64,000 nucleotides of DNA, from NCBI GenBank assembly GCA_030035585.1, contig CM057481.1, positions 4,799,128 to 4,863,127 of the forward strand, written 5' to 3'. The notes under the pieces are model-generated. The model did not search any database, had not been told where the DNA came from, and saw only the letters and a list, made by a program, of their open reading frames with translations. This DNA comes from Dugong dugon. Taxonomy: Eukaryota > Chordata > Mammalia > Sirenia > Dugongidae. This document shows, one piece after another, positions 11,025 through 22,334 of the stretch. A program made the position numbers and the translations under genes. How positions within the stretch are numbered: the first letter of the stretch is position 1; each line of letters starts with the position of its first letter.

Positions 11025-11850
11025 CCCATCCAGCCTTTCATCTGGAATAGTTTCTCAGTCTTTTTCGTTGACAGCCTGAAGTGAACAGACTAGTAATTTC
11101 TTAGAATTGGGTTCTGTCTCCTGTTTTCTCATGATTAGGTTCAGGTGGTGCATTTTGGGCAGGCTCACCACAGTAGTGAAGTTGTGCCTTCTCAGGGCAT
11201 CATATCAGGAAGCACATGACGCGGGGTTTTCCCAATGGCGGGGGTGTTTATCTCGATCATTCAGCTAGGGTAGTGTCTAGCAGCCTTCTCTACTGTGAAG
11301 TTAGCAATTTTCTTTTTGAAATTAAAAAAGTATTTTGTGCTGAGATACTTTGAGATTACATGAACATCCTGTTCCTCATTCAACCTTCAAACACTAGCTT
11401 TAGAATCCACTGATGACTTTTCCAACTCACTGGTGACTTTCTAACCATTCCTTTTATATTCACTACTGGTGTTCCAGTGTAAGAAACAGCTTTCCCCTCT
11501 CCAAAGTTTGTTTATTTATCCTTTCACTTATAACCAAATTACATACTCATTTTAAAGTTTTTATTCAATGGCTTATAATCCATTTTGACCTTTATTTATT
11601 TTGATACTCAAATTGCCCAAAATTTGCCCGGTGGGAGACCAGCAAAAGGACTTTTCTGTCACAGTGACATGCGTCATCATTTATTTTTTGGAACCTCATT
11701 GTCTAGCACAATAAGATATTCCAGGCTCATCCTTTATTTTCCCTGCCCCAGCCCTAGAACTGCCTATTTCTTGAGCGATCCCTGGTTCCTTTCAGAAATG
11801 GTATTTAAAGATCTAATAATTTTAAATCGAACTTTTCCAACATTTGAGAA
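11025..11850. mobile_element. Ancient LINE-1 (L1M-type) 3' region
   Basis: Words such as TCATGATTAGGTTCAGGTGG, AGATACTTTGAGATTACATG and TATTCCAGGCTCATCC occur in the order I recall from old mammalian LINE-1 3'UTRs. Orientation is not settled. The 92-codon frame at 11585-11863 lies inside it and is not a gene. Confidence 0.6.
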
Positions 11851-12659
11851 TAGAACACTTTAGTTCTACAAGCAAACTATACAGCTTAAGGCCGAGTTGA
11901 TCTAGTCCAACCAGGACCCACCCTCCTTGCAAGGGAAGAAAAGCTGAATCAACTTTGTATAAATAAATACTCTTCCATCATGCACATCCACAGGGCATGT
12001 AAGCTTCTCCAACCATGAAAACAAACTGTGTTATGAAGCCCAAATAAACAGCCACCTGTACACTCTGTGCACCAAGACACAATCATGAGACCGATAGGCC
12101 AAATATTTCAAAGACAAGAGTGAAAATCACAGGCCTGGGTGGATCGTTCAACCCTACCTTGCTGAATGGCAGGCCTGGAAAACCTCTGAGCATTTCTGTC
12201 GCCAGATCAAGCTGATAGATAACCCAGAGTATCACACGGCATACACGGCACTTTGAGAGTAAAGTTTTATAGGGGAAAAATAAATCACATTAAAGGCCCC
12301 ATCACTGACCAGGAGGCATGAGCTAAAATACAGATATGGAAAATGCTTGAATTAATGGCAACACTAGCAAGTAACGGGAGGGAGATAAAACGGGCACTGT
12401 GAGTACAGGGTTGGTGGCAGTCGGTGTGCTACTGTTCAGGGCACTAGCATGATGTATGAGGAATCACAGCAAAACGCTTTACCTTTTTCCTGGCTTGCAT
12501 CATTTTTCCCTTATATTTAAAATGACTGTAGTTCACAAGTGAATTCAAAAAATATGTATATGCCTGGTTTCTAATTTGTATCATTCTCCCTGTTAAATTG
12601 AATGAACAGAAAGCAACAAATTGGAAAGCAAGAGCCTGCTACAGTATTATTAATTTTGT
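11851..12659. other. Unassigned intronic sequence
   Basis: About 800 bp with average composition and no frame of note. No repeat is recognised. Confidence 0.45.
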
Positions 12660-12920
12660 CATTTTGCAGACATTTAATGAGTGCCTATTATTTGCCAGGT
12701 ACTATGCTATCAGTCATTACCACTCCACGGTTGCTGCCATCATGATCTGCATTTTACAGTTAAGAAAACCAAGGATTTCCAAAATTTACAATTTCCAAAT
12801 CTTACAAAGCTCTTAAGGAGGGGGATGGGCTGGGACAGAAACCTAATCTTTCCAATTCCAGAGCTCCAGGTCTTCAGCACTGTACTTCCTTCCAATCGCC
12901 CAATGATGTTTGCTTAATGC
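12660..12920 (-). mobile_element. MIR
   Basis: GAGTGCCTATTATTTGCCAG, then CTGCATTTTACAGTTAAGAA, then GACAGAAACCTAATC follow the reversed MIR order. The overlapping plus frames (72 and 78 codons) are incidental. Confidence 0.75.
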
Positions 12921-13002
12921 CTACTCTAGGTGAGACGCCATGACATATGAACATACAGTTTGTGTTTAAGACCGAAATGTCATTAATGGGACAAGGTTAA
13001 CA

Positions 13003-13070
13003 TTTTTTTTTTTTTTTTTGAATGGCAAAGTTGAATAGTAGGTAAATTTATCAAAAAAAAAAAAAAAAAA
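13003..13070. repeat. T17 and A18 homopolymers facing each other
   Basis: Seventeen T (13003-13019) and eighteen A (13053-13070) are separated by 33 bp and could pair as a hairpin. They may be the tails of two retrotransposed fragments in opposite orientations, but no body is recognised on either side. Confidence 0.6.
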
Positions 13071-13604
13071 GCATATGACAATGAATGGCCCAAAGATGCA
13101 TACATTAAATGAATACAAAAATAATACAGGCAATAGACAAGAGGAGATATTCTCTTGAAGGCTGACTTTCTGCTCTTTAATGTTGCAGTGTGTACCTAAG
13201 TCAGCGCTCAATTCTCTGTGAGAGTGGAGATGAGAGTAAGGGATCCCAACCCAAGAGTGGAAAATCCAACAGTGCCTTCTATGCAGATTTAGAAACGTCT
13301 ACATTTTTATTTCCTCTCAAAAGACTTATTTTTTCTCCCCTACACCGCACACACAGAGTCCAGGAAAAAAATAATAATGAAACACATATGCCTATAGCTT
13401 GAGGTAAGGCATTCTGCTGAAAGAGTCAGTAGATATTTCCAAGACATTGTCAGGCATCTACCAGTAGAAGAACAACTAGAGAGGGAGAACACGTAGGTGA
13501 AAGCTACAGGGAAAGAATAGATAGAGATGACACATAAAGAAGATGAGTTAAAAAGGGTGACTAAGAAGGAAAAAGTGTTCCCAGCAGGTTATTTTGTGAG
13601 TATT
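13071..13604. other. Unassigned intronic sequence before a LINE-1
   Basis: Purine-rich near 13400-13600. It may include a more diverged upstream part of the LINE-1 that I could only recognise from about 13605. Confidence 0.4.
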
Positions 13605-15100
13605 GAAAAACAGATTCTAACGTTCATATGGAAGGCAAAAGATCCAGAGCAGCCAACACAATACTGAATAAGAATAGAGTTGAAGGACACACACTACCCA
13701 ACTTCAAGACTTACTATGAACCTACAGTGATCAAGACAATGTGGTATTGGTGAAAGAACAGACAAATAGATCAGTGGAACATACTAGAGAGCCCCAAAAT
13801 ATACCTAGACAAATATGGCCACCTGATCTTTGACAAAGGAGCACAGGGAACTCAACGGAGAAAAGACAGTCTTTAACAAATGGTGATGGAACAAATGGAC
13901 ATCCACAGGCCAGAACAAGAATCTAGACACAGAGTTTACATATTTCACAAAAACTAACTCAAAATGAATCATAAACCTAAATGTAAGATGAAAGACTATA
14001 CAACTTGTATAAGGTAACATAGGATAAAATATAGATGACCTTGGATTTGATGATGATTTTTTAGATACAACACCAAAAGCACAATTCAGTCATTTAAAAA
14101 AAAGAAAAGAAAAGTTCGACTTCATTAAAATTAAAAACTTTAGCTCTTCAAAAGACACTGTTAAAACAATGAAAAGTCAAGCCACAGACTGGGAGAAAAT
14201 ACTTGCAAAACACAAGTCTGATAAAGGAGTTGTATGCAAAATATACAAAGAACCCTTAAAATTCAACAATGAGAAAACAGCACAATCAGAAAATGTGCCA
14301 AAGAATCCTACTTTGGTGAGTGGCATCTGGGGTTTTAAAAGCTTGCAAGTGGCCATCTAAGATGCATCAATTGGTCCCAACCACTTGGAGTAAAGGAGAA
14401 TGAAGAACACCAAAGACACAAGGGAAGTATTGGCCCAAGAGACAGAATGGGCCACATAAACCAGAGACTTCATCAGCCTGAGACCAGAAGAACTAGATGG
14501 TGCCCAGCTACCACCAATGAACGTCCTGACAGGGAACACAACAGAGGGTCCCTGATGGAGCAGTAGAACAATGGGATGCAGAACTCAAATACTACTAAGA
14601 AGACCAGACTTAACAGTCTAACACTGGAGGCACCGTAAAAAGCATGGCCCCTGGTCTCTCCATCACCCCAGAACTAAAACAATTTCCGAGGCCAACTCTT
14701 CAGACAGGGACTGGACTGGACTGTGGGACATAAAGTGATACTCGTGAAGAATGTGCCTCTTAGACAAGTAGATATAAGAGACCAAAGGGGCAGCTTCTGT
14801 CCAGAGGTTAGAGGGGAAGGCAGAGAGAGTTAGGAGCTGGTTGAATGTTCATGGGGAATCAGGGGCGGAGGGGAGGAGTGTGCTGTCTCAGAATGGGGTG
14901 AGCGGTTGGGGTCTCATAACAATGTATGTTAAAAAAAAAAATTCTGTATGGGAGACTAACTTGAAATGTAAACTTCATTTAATCACATCAATAAAAAACA
15001 AAAAAATAAAATGTGCCAAAGATATGAACAAAAACCTCATCAAAGAAGACATACGAACAATAAATAAGCACAAGACAAAATTAACAACATCATATGTCAT
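13605..15100 (+). pseudogene. LINE-1 ORF2 C-terminal fragment, broken, split by a younger LINE-1
   Basis: The sequence follows LINE-1 ORF2 downstream of the reverse-transcriptase core (for example ACTTCAAGACTTACTATGAA and GGTATTGGTGAAAGAACAGA). In-frame stops make it a dead copy. It breaks at 14304 and resumes at 15008 with ATATGAACAAAAACCTCATC, the normal continuation of ORF2. It stops again near 15100, where a SINE-tail fragment follows. Confidence 0.85.
14305..15007 (+). mobile_element. LINE-1 3' end inserted into another LINE-1
   Basis: Identical AAAATGTGCCAAAGA at 14290-14304 and 15008-15022 bracket a 703-bp, 5'-truncated LINE-1. Its 3'UTR is of the same subfamily as that at 5.9-6.7 kb and ends in an A-rich tail. 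The 60-codon minus frame in it mirrors one in the 6.3 kb copy. Confidence 0.95.
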
Positions 15101-15210
15101 TGCTGTTAGTTGCCGTAGAGTCAAATCTGACTCATGGTGACCCCAAGCATGTCAGATCAGTCAAAGAGTCAAAGCAAACTCGATGGTAACTAATAACAGC
15201 AACAGTTCAA
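15100..15210. mobile_element. Two SINE/RTE tail fragments in opposite orientation
   Basis: TGTTAGTTGCCGTAGAGTCA reads as the tail on the minus strand; shortly after, AACTCGATGGTAACTAATAACAGC reads as the tail on the plus strand. No head is present for either. Confidence 0.6.
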
Positions 15211-15654
15211 GACAGTGTCCCTAGCACAGTTCCTGTTTAATGTAAATGTTACAAATTTATTTCTGGGACGAATGAAATGAGTAGGGCTTTCAGTGCCTCG
15301 TAGCAAAGGACAGCCAAGTGGTAAAGTCACAAATACTATAATGAGATCCTTGCTATCTCTGGAAATAGATACCAAAATGAGCGGCAAGGAGTCATCAGGA
15401 CACTAACAGAATAAAGGCATTTAAACCTCTAGAAAAAATGCTTGTAAAGGTGCAAAAGTACTCCAAAATCATCGTGGGATGGTTACATGGCCCCTGGTAG
15501 GGTCTATTAAACACAAATTATATTACATTTTCTTTAATCTACAAGAAATGTATACAGTTTTCTAAAACTCTGGCCTGAAATTTTAACACTAGTAAAAGAA
15601 AATCTACTCATTAAAGGTATGAGAAAAATGATAAATACACACTATATATAACAC

Positions 15655-15795
15655 CCCCCCCAACTACAACAACAACAAACTCACTGCCATCAAGTCTATT
15701 CCAACTCAGCAACCCTACAGGACTGAGCAGAACTGTCCCATCGGGTTTCCAAGGCTGGAAACCCTCACAGAAGCAGACCGCCGCATCTTTCTCCC
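15655..15795 (-). mobile_element. AfroSINE fragment, head missing
   Basis: Tail ACTCACTGCCATCAAGTCTA, core CTACAGGACTGAGCAGAACT and CACAGAAGCAGACCGCCGCA are present. The copy stops at CATCTTTCTCCC, so the tRNA-like head is lost. Confidence 0.88.
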
Positions 15796-16079
15796 AATAT
15801 ATAACACAAATACTCTAAATTCAGAACTATGATATGGGTATTTTGTTTTGTAGCCTATGAACAAACAGTTTTTACTCCTGGTAAATTTTCTTAAGGATCA
15901 CTATTATAAAAATTTTTTTTTTTTTAATTTCAAAACAAGATGCAAACAGTACGCTCTTCAGTTGTTTGAATGGAAATAAACGGTTCAGAAATATCTACAC
16001 TCAATTTCAATGATGTCACTTTCCAGTAGCACAGCAGGTGCTAAGACAGAGGAGCTGGAACTCTGCATTACCTGATTCC
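15796..16079. other. Unassigned AT-rich spacer
   Basis: Contains a T-run at 15914-15925. Nothing else is recognised. Confidence 0.4.
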
Positions 16080-16312
16080 TTCTACACCAGGATGAGCAAA
16101 CTACGACCCCCAGGCCTAATACGGCCCACTGCCTGTTCTTGTAAATAAAGTTTTATCAGAACACAGTCATGTCCATCCATCTACGTATTATCTATGGGCT
16201 GCTTTCATGCTACAATGGAAGAGTTGAGTAGTTTCGACAGCGACTGTACGGTCTGCAAAGTCTAAAATATTTCATATCTGGCCCTTTATAGAAAAATTTT
16301 GCCAATCCTTGT
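16080..16312 (+). mobile_element. hAT-like non-autonomous DNA transposon
   Basis: GAGCAAACTACGACCCCCAG at the left and AAATTTTGCCAATCC at the right are the inverted ends of a common old mammalian hAT-type repeat. The core AATAAAGTTTTATCAGAACA and ATATCTGGCCCTTTATAG agree. I do not recall the family name with certainty. Confidence 0.7.
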
Positions 16313-16451
16313 ATAAAAGTAGGACAAAAATGGAAACCCATATACATCTTAAAATGTAGAACGTTAGTCCTTCTTGATCCTACCTCCAAAGGTCATTACT
16401 GATTTTAAACAAACACGCACAGATATATGTATGTGTATGTTAAATTATAAA

Positions 16452-16662
16452 GGATTCCCTGGGTGGCACAAAGGGTTAAGCACTCGACTACTTATCGAAA
16501 GGCAGGCAGTTCAAATCCACCCAGAGGTGGCTTGGAAGAAATGCCTGGTGAACTGCTTCCAAAAGGTCACAGCCTCAAAAATCCGACGGAGTGTGGTTCT
16601 ACTCTACACACATAGGATTGCCATGACTCAGAATTAACTCGATAGCAATGAGTTTGGTTTTT
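16452..16662 (+). mobile_element. AfroSINE, long form
   Basis: Head CCTGGGTGGCACAAAGGGTT, box B CAGTTCAAATCC, long block GGAAGAAATGCCTGGTGAAC, tail TCAGAATTAACTCGATAGCA. It shows scattered transitions at former CpG sites. Confidence 0.93.
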
Positions 16663-16884
16663 GTGGTATTACCTGATAAACTGTTCTGCAACCCAGTCAC
16701 GCTGAGCTTCTTTTGAGCTCTTGAGCTCTGTCATCGTGTTCATCTCCTCCTAACAGGCTTCTCCCTGGAGAATGTAGCTCCTGTTACAAACCAGTTTACT
16801 CTCTTGAGGCTTCCAGGGAAATGCCCGTGAAGTTAGCAGGAAAACACGACCGGGTAGTATTAGCTGGATTTCCAAGGGCGTGGG

Positions 16885-17040
16885 TGATGGAGTCAGACCT
16901 GATTTGTACACTAAAGACACTTAAGATCTCTAAGACTCAGATTCTTCTCCTGCAAAACAGAGATACTGTTCACCTCACGGGATTGCTCTAATCAAGACTC
17001 GCTAAGCACGATGCTTTGGGTAAGTAAGAACAAACTAAGC
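16885..17040 (+). mobile_element. MIR fragment
   Basis: CTAAGACTCAGATTCTTCTC, then CAAAACAGAGATACTG, then CTCACGGGATTGCTCTAATC resemble the MIR core and 3' half. It is strongly diverged. Confidence 0.55.
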
Positions 17041-17814
17041 AGCCCTCATTTTTTTTTTTTTTAGTATTCTGATGTATCTTTATCACTTTTCTTTATATGA
17101 CCAGAAGGGATATGTAAATTAAGGTAAAAAGAAATCGCTTTCTTGGGCTGGGCATCCCAGTGAATCATGCCACAAGGAGTACCAAAGAAACCTGTGTGTG
17201 AGCTTTACACAGCCTTCACGGGAAGGATATTTTTAGAAGAATTGGGCTCAAAAGAATAGCATGCATTTGGCACCTTTGCAGGCAAGGTAGCATTTAAATA
17301 AACGTTCTGAAACGTTTGCTTTATACAATATCATTAATCACGGAGCATACTAATCCTTGATTATTTTCTTTTTTCACCTGCCCTGTAACATGGAATTATC
17401 TTCAACTATCTTACAGCAGGAATCCAAGTTTTTGGAGCCGAACAAACAAAAGTGCACACTGGGGTCATGACTCATGTACGACTGGGTGCCGGGACATTTC
17501 TGGGATTCCTTTAAAACTCTCTGCGTGTGACTTGTTTATTCTGTTGTAAGTCTATTGACTAGTTGCTTTTCAGACTTTCTGGTTCCATGATGCATTTGAT
17601 TAGTCAAATAAATATTTTGGGCACTTTTCTTTTGCTATGGAAAAGAATTCAGACTCTTGCTTACACAATAAGTTGGGTTTTTCAGAGTTTTACTATCAAT
17701 GATTCAACAGTTAGTTTTTACAGTTCGGCACAAGTTCGAACACAAATGAGGTAGGTTCAGCATCTGGCTATCTGTTGGCCAGATACCCTTATTACATACT
17801 TGGGAAAGAGGGCA
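17041..17814. other. Unassigned intronic sequence
   Basis: Includes a T-run at 17050-17062. No exon or known repeat is seen. The 63-codon plus frame at 17563-17754 has no recognised relative. Confidence 0.4.
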
Positions 17815-18005
17815 GTAAGCTATAGCTCCCCCATTTAATAGCTGTGTGACCCTGTAGAAATCAGTCACCTTCTCTGAGCCTTAGCATCCCAACAAGTAAA
17901 TTGAGAATAAGAAATATGAATAATGGGTTACAGTGTGGATTAAATAAAATGGCTCAAGCAAAGCAGCTGCCACCATGCCTGGCACACTGTAGACTACCCA
18001 TTGAT
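17815..18005 (+). mobile_element. MIR
   Basis: AATAGCTGTGTGACCCTGTA, CTCTGAGCCTTAGCATCCC and CCATGCCTGGCACACTGTAG are clear MIR landmarks in forward order. Confidence 0.88.
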
Positions 18006-18061
18006 CCACAGGTCTTTAAAAATTAGTTAAAGGAGAAAGAAAGAATTAGTGAAAGGGCTAT

Positions 18062-18879
18062 TTTTTTTCTTTTGTACTTTAGATGAAGGTTTACAGAACT
18101 AGCTTTTCATTAGACAGTTAGTACACATATTGATTCAGGACACTGGTTAACAACCCCACAACATGTCAACTCTCTTCTTGACCTTGGGTTCCCTATTGCC
18201 AGTTTGCCTGTCCCCTCCTGCCTTCTAGTGCTTGCCCCTGGGCTGGCGTGCCCCTTTAGCCTCATTTTCTTTTATGGGCCTGTCTAATCTTTGGATGAAG
18301 CGTGAACCTCAAGAGTGACTTCATTATGGAGCCAAGAGGGTGTCCGGGGACCATACTCTCAAGGTTTCTCCAGTCTCTGTCAGGCCAGCAAGTCTGATCT
18401 TTTTTTGTGAGTTAGAATTTTGTTCTACATTTTTTTCCAGCTCTGTCTGGGACCCTCTATTGTGCTCCCCGTCAGAGCAGTCAGTGGTGGTAGCCGGGCA
18501 CCATCTAGCTGCACTAGACTCAGTCTGGTGGAGGCCGCGGTAGTTGTGGTCCATTAGTCCTTTGGACTAATCTTTCCCTTGTATCTTTAGTTTTCTTCAT
18601 TCTCCCTTGCTCCTGAAGGGGTGAGACCAGCGGAATATCTTAGATGGCCGCTCACAGGCTTTTAAGACCCCAGATGCTACTCATCAAAATAGAATGTAGA
18701 ACATTTTCCTTATAAACTATGTTACGTCAATTGAGCTAGATGTTCCCCAAGACCATGGTCCCTACAGCCCCTCAGCCCAGCAATTCGGTCCCTCAGGGAG
18801 TTCGGATGTGTCTATGAAGCTTCCAGGACCTTGTCTTGGTCAAGTTGTGCTGCCTCCCCCAGTACTGTGTACTGTCTTA
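18062..18879 (-). mobile_element. LINE-1, 5'-truncated, 3'UTR only
   Basis: Same 3' end as at 4.7 and 7.5 kb (TTGTACTTTAGATGAAGG on plus after a T-run). Flanks GAAAGGGCTATTTTT and GAAAGGACTGTTTTT look like an eroded target-site duplication. Overlapping 67- and 76-codon frames on both strands are incidental. Confidence 0.88.
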
Positions 18880-19312
18880 CGAAAGGACTGTTTTTAATAG
18901 CCCCAAAATGGCAACTAACCAAATGCTAATCAATAATGGAATGCATAAATAAGTGTGACATAGTCATACAATGGAAGATCTGATGGAATGGACTCTCACC
19001 GCCTAACAATATAGAAGAATTGCACAAGAAATGCTAAACCAAATAAGCCAGATACAAAAAAGGATATATTGTGTGATTACATTTGCATGAGGGACAAAAG
19101 CAGGAAAAACCCATCTATGCAGTTAGACGTTCTCATAGGGGTCACTTCTGGGGGCAGTTACTAAAAGGGGGTTTCTGAAGGTACAAATAATGTTCTGTTT
19201 CTTGATCTGGTGGCTAGTTACAAAGCTGTGGCAATCTGTCCAGCTGTGTACTTATTATTTGTAATCTTTTCACTTTGTATGTTTGACTTCAATAATGAAG
19301 GAAAAAAGATAG
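18880..19312 (+). mobile_element. L1M-type 3' end
   Basis: CATAGTCATACAATGGAAGA, ATTGTGTGATTACATTTGCA and CTTGATCTGGTGGCTAGTTA occur in the order of old LINE-1 3' ends. The younger LINE-1 just upstream is inserted at its edge. Confidence 0.75.
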
Positions 19313-19390
19313 CAAAAGAGCTGTTTTAAACTGGGATAGAGAGAAATATTTGTGATGATTCGTATTATGTGTCAACTTAGTTAGGCTATG

Positions 19391-19592
19391 TTGTTGTTGT
19401 TAGTTACCTCAAGTTGCTACTGACTCATGGTGACCCCAAGGTGTGTCATAGTAGAACTGTGCTCTGTGAAGTTTTCAAGGCTGTGACCTTTCAGAAACAG
19501 ATTGTCAGGCCTGTCTTCTGAGGTGCCCCTTGGTGGGTTTGAACCGCCAACCTTTCAGCTAGCAGTCAAGCACTTAACCATTTGTGCCATCA
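19391..19592 (-). mobile_element. AfroSINE, long form
   Basis: Tail-first TTAGTTACCTCAAGTTGCTA, block AACAGATTGTCAGGCCTGTC, box B complement GGTTTGAACCGCC. It interrupts the LTR-like repeat. Confidence 0.92.
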
Positions 19593-19908
19593 GCTAATTA
19601 ATTAAAATATTAATCTAGGTATTGCTGTGAAGGTATTTTTATAGATGTGGTTGACATCTACAATCAACTGACTTTAAATAAAGGAGATTACCCCCGAAAA
19701 GGAGGTGGGCCTCATCCAATCAGTTGAAGGCCTTAAGAGAAAAATCTGAGGTTTCCTAAAAGAAGAAATTCTCAATCAAGACTGCAGGATCAAATCCTGC
19801 CTGAGTTTCCAGTCTGCCAGCCCACCCTACAGATTTCAGATTTGTCAACCCCATAATCTTGTGAGTTATTCTTTAAAATAAATATCTTTTGCATGTGTGT
19901 ATCAGAAA

Positions 19909-19924
19909 ATATATATATATATAT
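19909..19924. repeat. (AT)8 microsatellite
   Basis: Lies near the 3' end of the LTR-like repeat, where AT or CT runs are usual for the class. Confidence 0.9.
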
Positions 19925-20027
19925 TTCTCCCCTGTTTCTCAGGAGAACCCTGACTGACACAGTGTAATCTCCCATAGTAATGGAGCTGTGCCCAATCTGC
20001 CTCCCTGCTCTGCATCCATTTAATATT

Positions 20028-20030
<3 letters not shown>

Positions 20031-20064
<34 letters not shown>
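20031..20064. repeat. (AC)17 microsatellite
   Basis: Seventeen uninterrupted AC units immediately before an AfroSINE tail. It likely grew from that tail's simple-sequence end. Confidence 0.97.
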
Positions 20065-20066
<2 letters not shown>

Positions 20067-20114
20067 AACCAAACTCGTTGCCATCAAGTCAATTCCGACT
20101 CATAGTGAACCTAA
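20065..20114 (-). mobile_element. AfroSINE tail fragment
   Basis: AAACTCGTTGCCATCAAGTC and TTCCGACTCATAGTGA only. The core and head are missing. Confidence 0.85.
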
Positions 20115-20339
20115 ATTGGGGGTAAAGTTAGGTTAAATTGATCTGCTTGATAGATAGAGCAAGCCATGGTGATCATACCTGGGTGTGTAGAACCACCTCA
20201 GCCTGGGACCAAATAGCAGTTACATGGAACAGACACCGCTTCCTCGCACCCTTTCCTCCAGTGCAGAAGCTGCAAACGGAGATAAGAGGCAGTCTTGCCT
20301 ACACAACATTTCATGACGGCTGTTTAAATTGACCACCAT

Positions 20340-20530
20340 CTTAAAATAGTTTACATAAAGTAATTCCTTTAACCCTCACCACCACTTCCTGAAAATACTA
20401 TCACTTCCCCCATTTTATACAAAAGGAAATTGAGGCTGAGATAGTAGGTCTTGGCTAAGAAGTGATGAACCTGGGATCCAAATGAGGCATTGATCCCAAT
20501 GCCTGCATGCTCCAAATTGTCTACACACAA
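20340..20530 (-). mobile_element. MIR
   Basis: TTCCTTTAACCCTCACCACC, CCCCCATTTTATACAAAAGG and AAATTGAGGCTGAGATAG match the reversed MIR core. Confidence 0.75.
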
Positions 20531-20579
20531 TGTCCTGATCAAAATTACTGTAAACAGTAAGAACCACGTATTAGCTATC

Positions 20580-20800
20580 TGGAGTCCCTGGGAGGTACAA
20601 ATGGTTAATGCGCTTGACTGCTAACCAAAAGGTTGGAGGTTCAAGTCTACCCGGAAGTGGCTCGGAAGAAAGATCTGGTGATCTCCTTTCGAAAAATCAG
20701 CCATTGGCAACCCTGGGGAGTAGTTCTACTCTGACAAACGTGGAGCCGTCACCAATCAGAGTCAGAGCTGACCTGACGTCGACTGGCTTGATTTTTTTTG
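20580..20800 (+). mobile_element. AfroSINE, long form
   Basis: Head GGAGTCCCTGGGAGGTACAA, box B GGAGGTTCAAGTC, block GGTGATCTCCTTTCGAAAAA, tail with GACGTCGACTGGC and a T-run. Confidence 0.93.
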
Positions 20801-20842
20801 GATTTGCTAACTATAGGATCCTAATGCAAAGCTTCTAAAGCA

Positions 20843-21115
20843 GTGCTTCTAAACCAGGGAAGATTCTATACCCCAAGGGGAATGTGACAACTTCTGGAGA
20901 CTTGTCTGATTACCATCTCTGTGTCTGATTACCATCTCTGTGGGGAGAGTGGATGGGGACTCCTGGTGGGTGGCTACTGGCATCCAGTTGCTGGAGGTCA
21001 GAGATGCTGCTAAACAAATATATTACGAGGCCCAGGACGGCACCCCTCCCCACCCGGAAAGAATTATCCTGCCAAAAACCTCGTTAGTGCTGAGGTTGAG
21101 AAACCCTGCTCTACA
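20843..21115 (+). mobile_element. MER20-type hAT transposon with internal 19-bp duplication
   Basis: Inverted ends AGTGCTTCTAAACCAGGG and GGTTGAGAAACCCTG. The interior GGCTACTGGCATCCAGTTG and GATGCTGCTAAACAAA match MER20. TCTGATTACCATCTCTGTG is present twice in tandem (20905-20942). Confidence 0.85.
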
Positions 21116-22334
21116 ACCATGGAGATATGCAATGCAGTGGATGACTATGGTCAAACACTTCGTCATTCCCATTCCCACTACCACTTAACTGAGGGGTATG
21201 GGGGGAGTACAAGCCCCCCGTGACAAGGCTCAAAGACAGGCAGAGGAGGTTTGCCCCTAACCATCAGCCAGTAACTCCAGAGGGCTTTCACTGATTCCTT
21301 ACATGACTATAATAACTTTGTTTTCCATTTAAGAAACGTTTCTGTGCTTGCAAAGACAGCCATTTCACACATAAGGCTGATTCTGAAGCTCAGTGGGGCT
21401 CAACACCTTGGCCACAGCGGAGGGGGGCGTCCCCAGCTGCATCTGGAACTCATCTGTATTTCCAAACCAGAAAATAACCACCACAGCGTTTGTGCTCTTT
21501 GTAATACGAAACTTCTTAGAAATTGCTTTGTACTTGGGAGTTAACAGCCACATGATTCACCATGAAATGAAGTCTGGAAAATCATTTTGGATGAATGGAC
21601 CTATAAATTCAATAGAATTTCCATGACAACATAGACTGCAACACTCAACCACAAATAAAAGGTTATAAATCATTCAAAACCAACTAGGAATCAGCAATAT
21701 GTCTCCCGTTTTGAAACGTAAGGAACCTGAAATATAGTTTGTTACTTACTCACCCCAAGTTCCCTTCTCTCACTTCTGATATTGTATTTTCTATCCCATA
21801 ATAGATTTCGAGGCCATGATGATGCCGTGAATTTGCAATTCAGCTAAATGAAATTAACACAGGTGTAGACTTTGCTCTGCCTCCCCACCCTGCTCCTTCT
21901 CCCAGCCAGAGGCCTCCAAGAAGCCTGGTGCACGAAGACAAGCTACTCTGTCTTCTCTACAAAACCTGCATTTTGTCCTCAGCAGCTGAAGGGTGCCAAA
22001 TCAGGGTCTTCCTAAGAAAAAGGTTCACACAAAAACACTTCTGAGAAGACACACGAATGTCAGCCCGGAGGCCTCCCAACTGCTTTTGAGTTCTGTGAAG
22101 CAAAACCATCACTCTCAGGGCTGCTCAGCAAAGCCTCCATAGTGAAGCGTTTGTAATTTCAGCTGGATCGGCAGATCTAGGCCAGCGGCTCTCTGTTCCT
22201 CAGGTCATCTGTGTATTCCTGGTGGAGGTCCCCTGACAATGGGTTCTTCTGGCTACAGGACCCTGTGTTCTCTCCCACTGGGAGGATGGTATTGGCCCCA
22301 GGGCCATGCACATAGTAAAGCCCAAATCCAACAT
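21116..22334. other. Unassigned intronic sequence
   Basis: More than 1.2 kb without a repeat or exon that I recognise. Several 60-80 codon frames at 21.34-21.63 kb overlap on both strands, which argues against any being real. Confidence 0.45.

Larger units (their letters stand above)
19360..19957 (+). mobile_element. Old LTR-like repeat, split by an AfroSINE
   Basis: It begins TTATGTGTCAACTTAGTTAG and is interrupted at 19391-19592. It then continues ATTGCTGTGAAGGTATTTTT and CATCCAATCAGTTGAAGGCC, and ends TTTCTCAGGAGAACCCTGAC. The same class as 1.5-2.06 kb; probably ERVL-related. Confidence 0.6.

Noticed and set aside
14169..14360. 63-codon frame as a coding gene
   Set aside because: It is a remnant of LINE-1 ORF2 joined to the 3'UTR of the inserted LINE-1.
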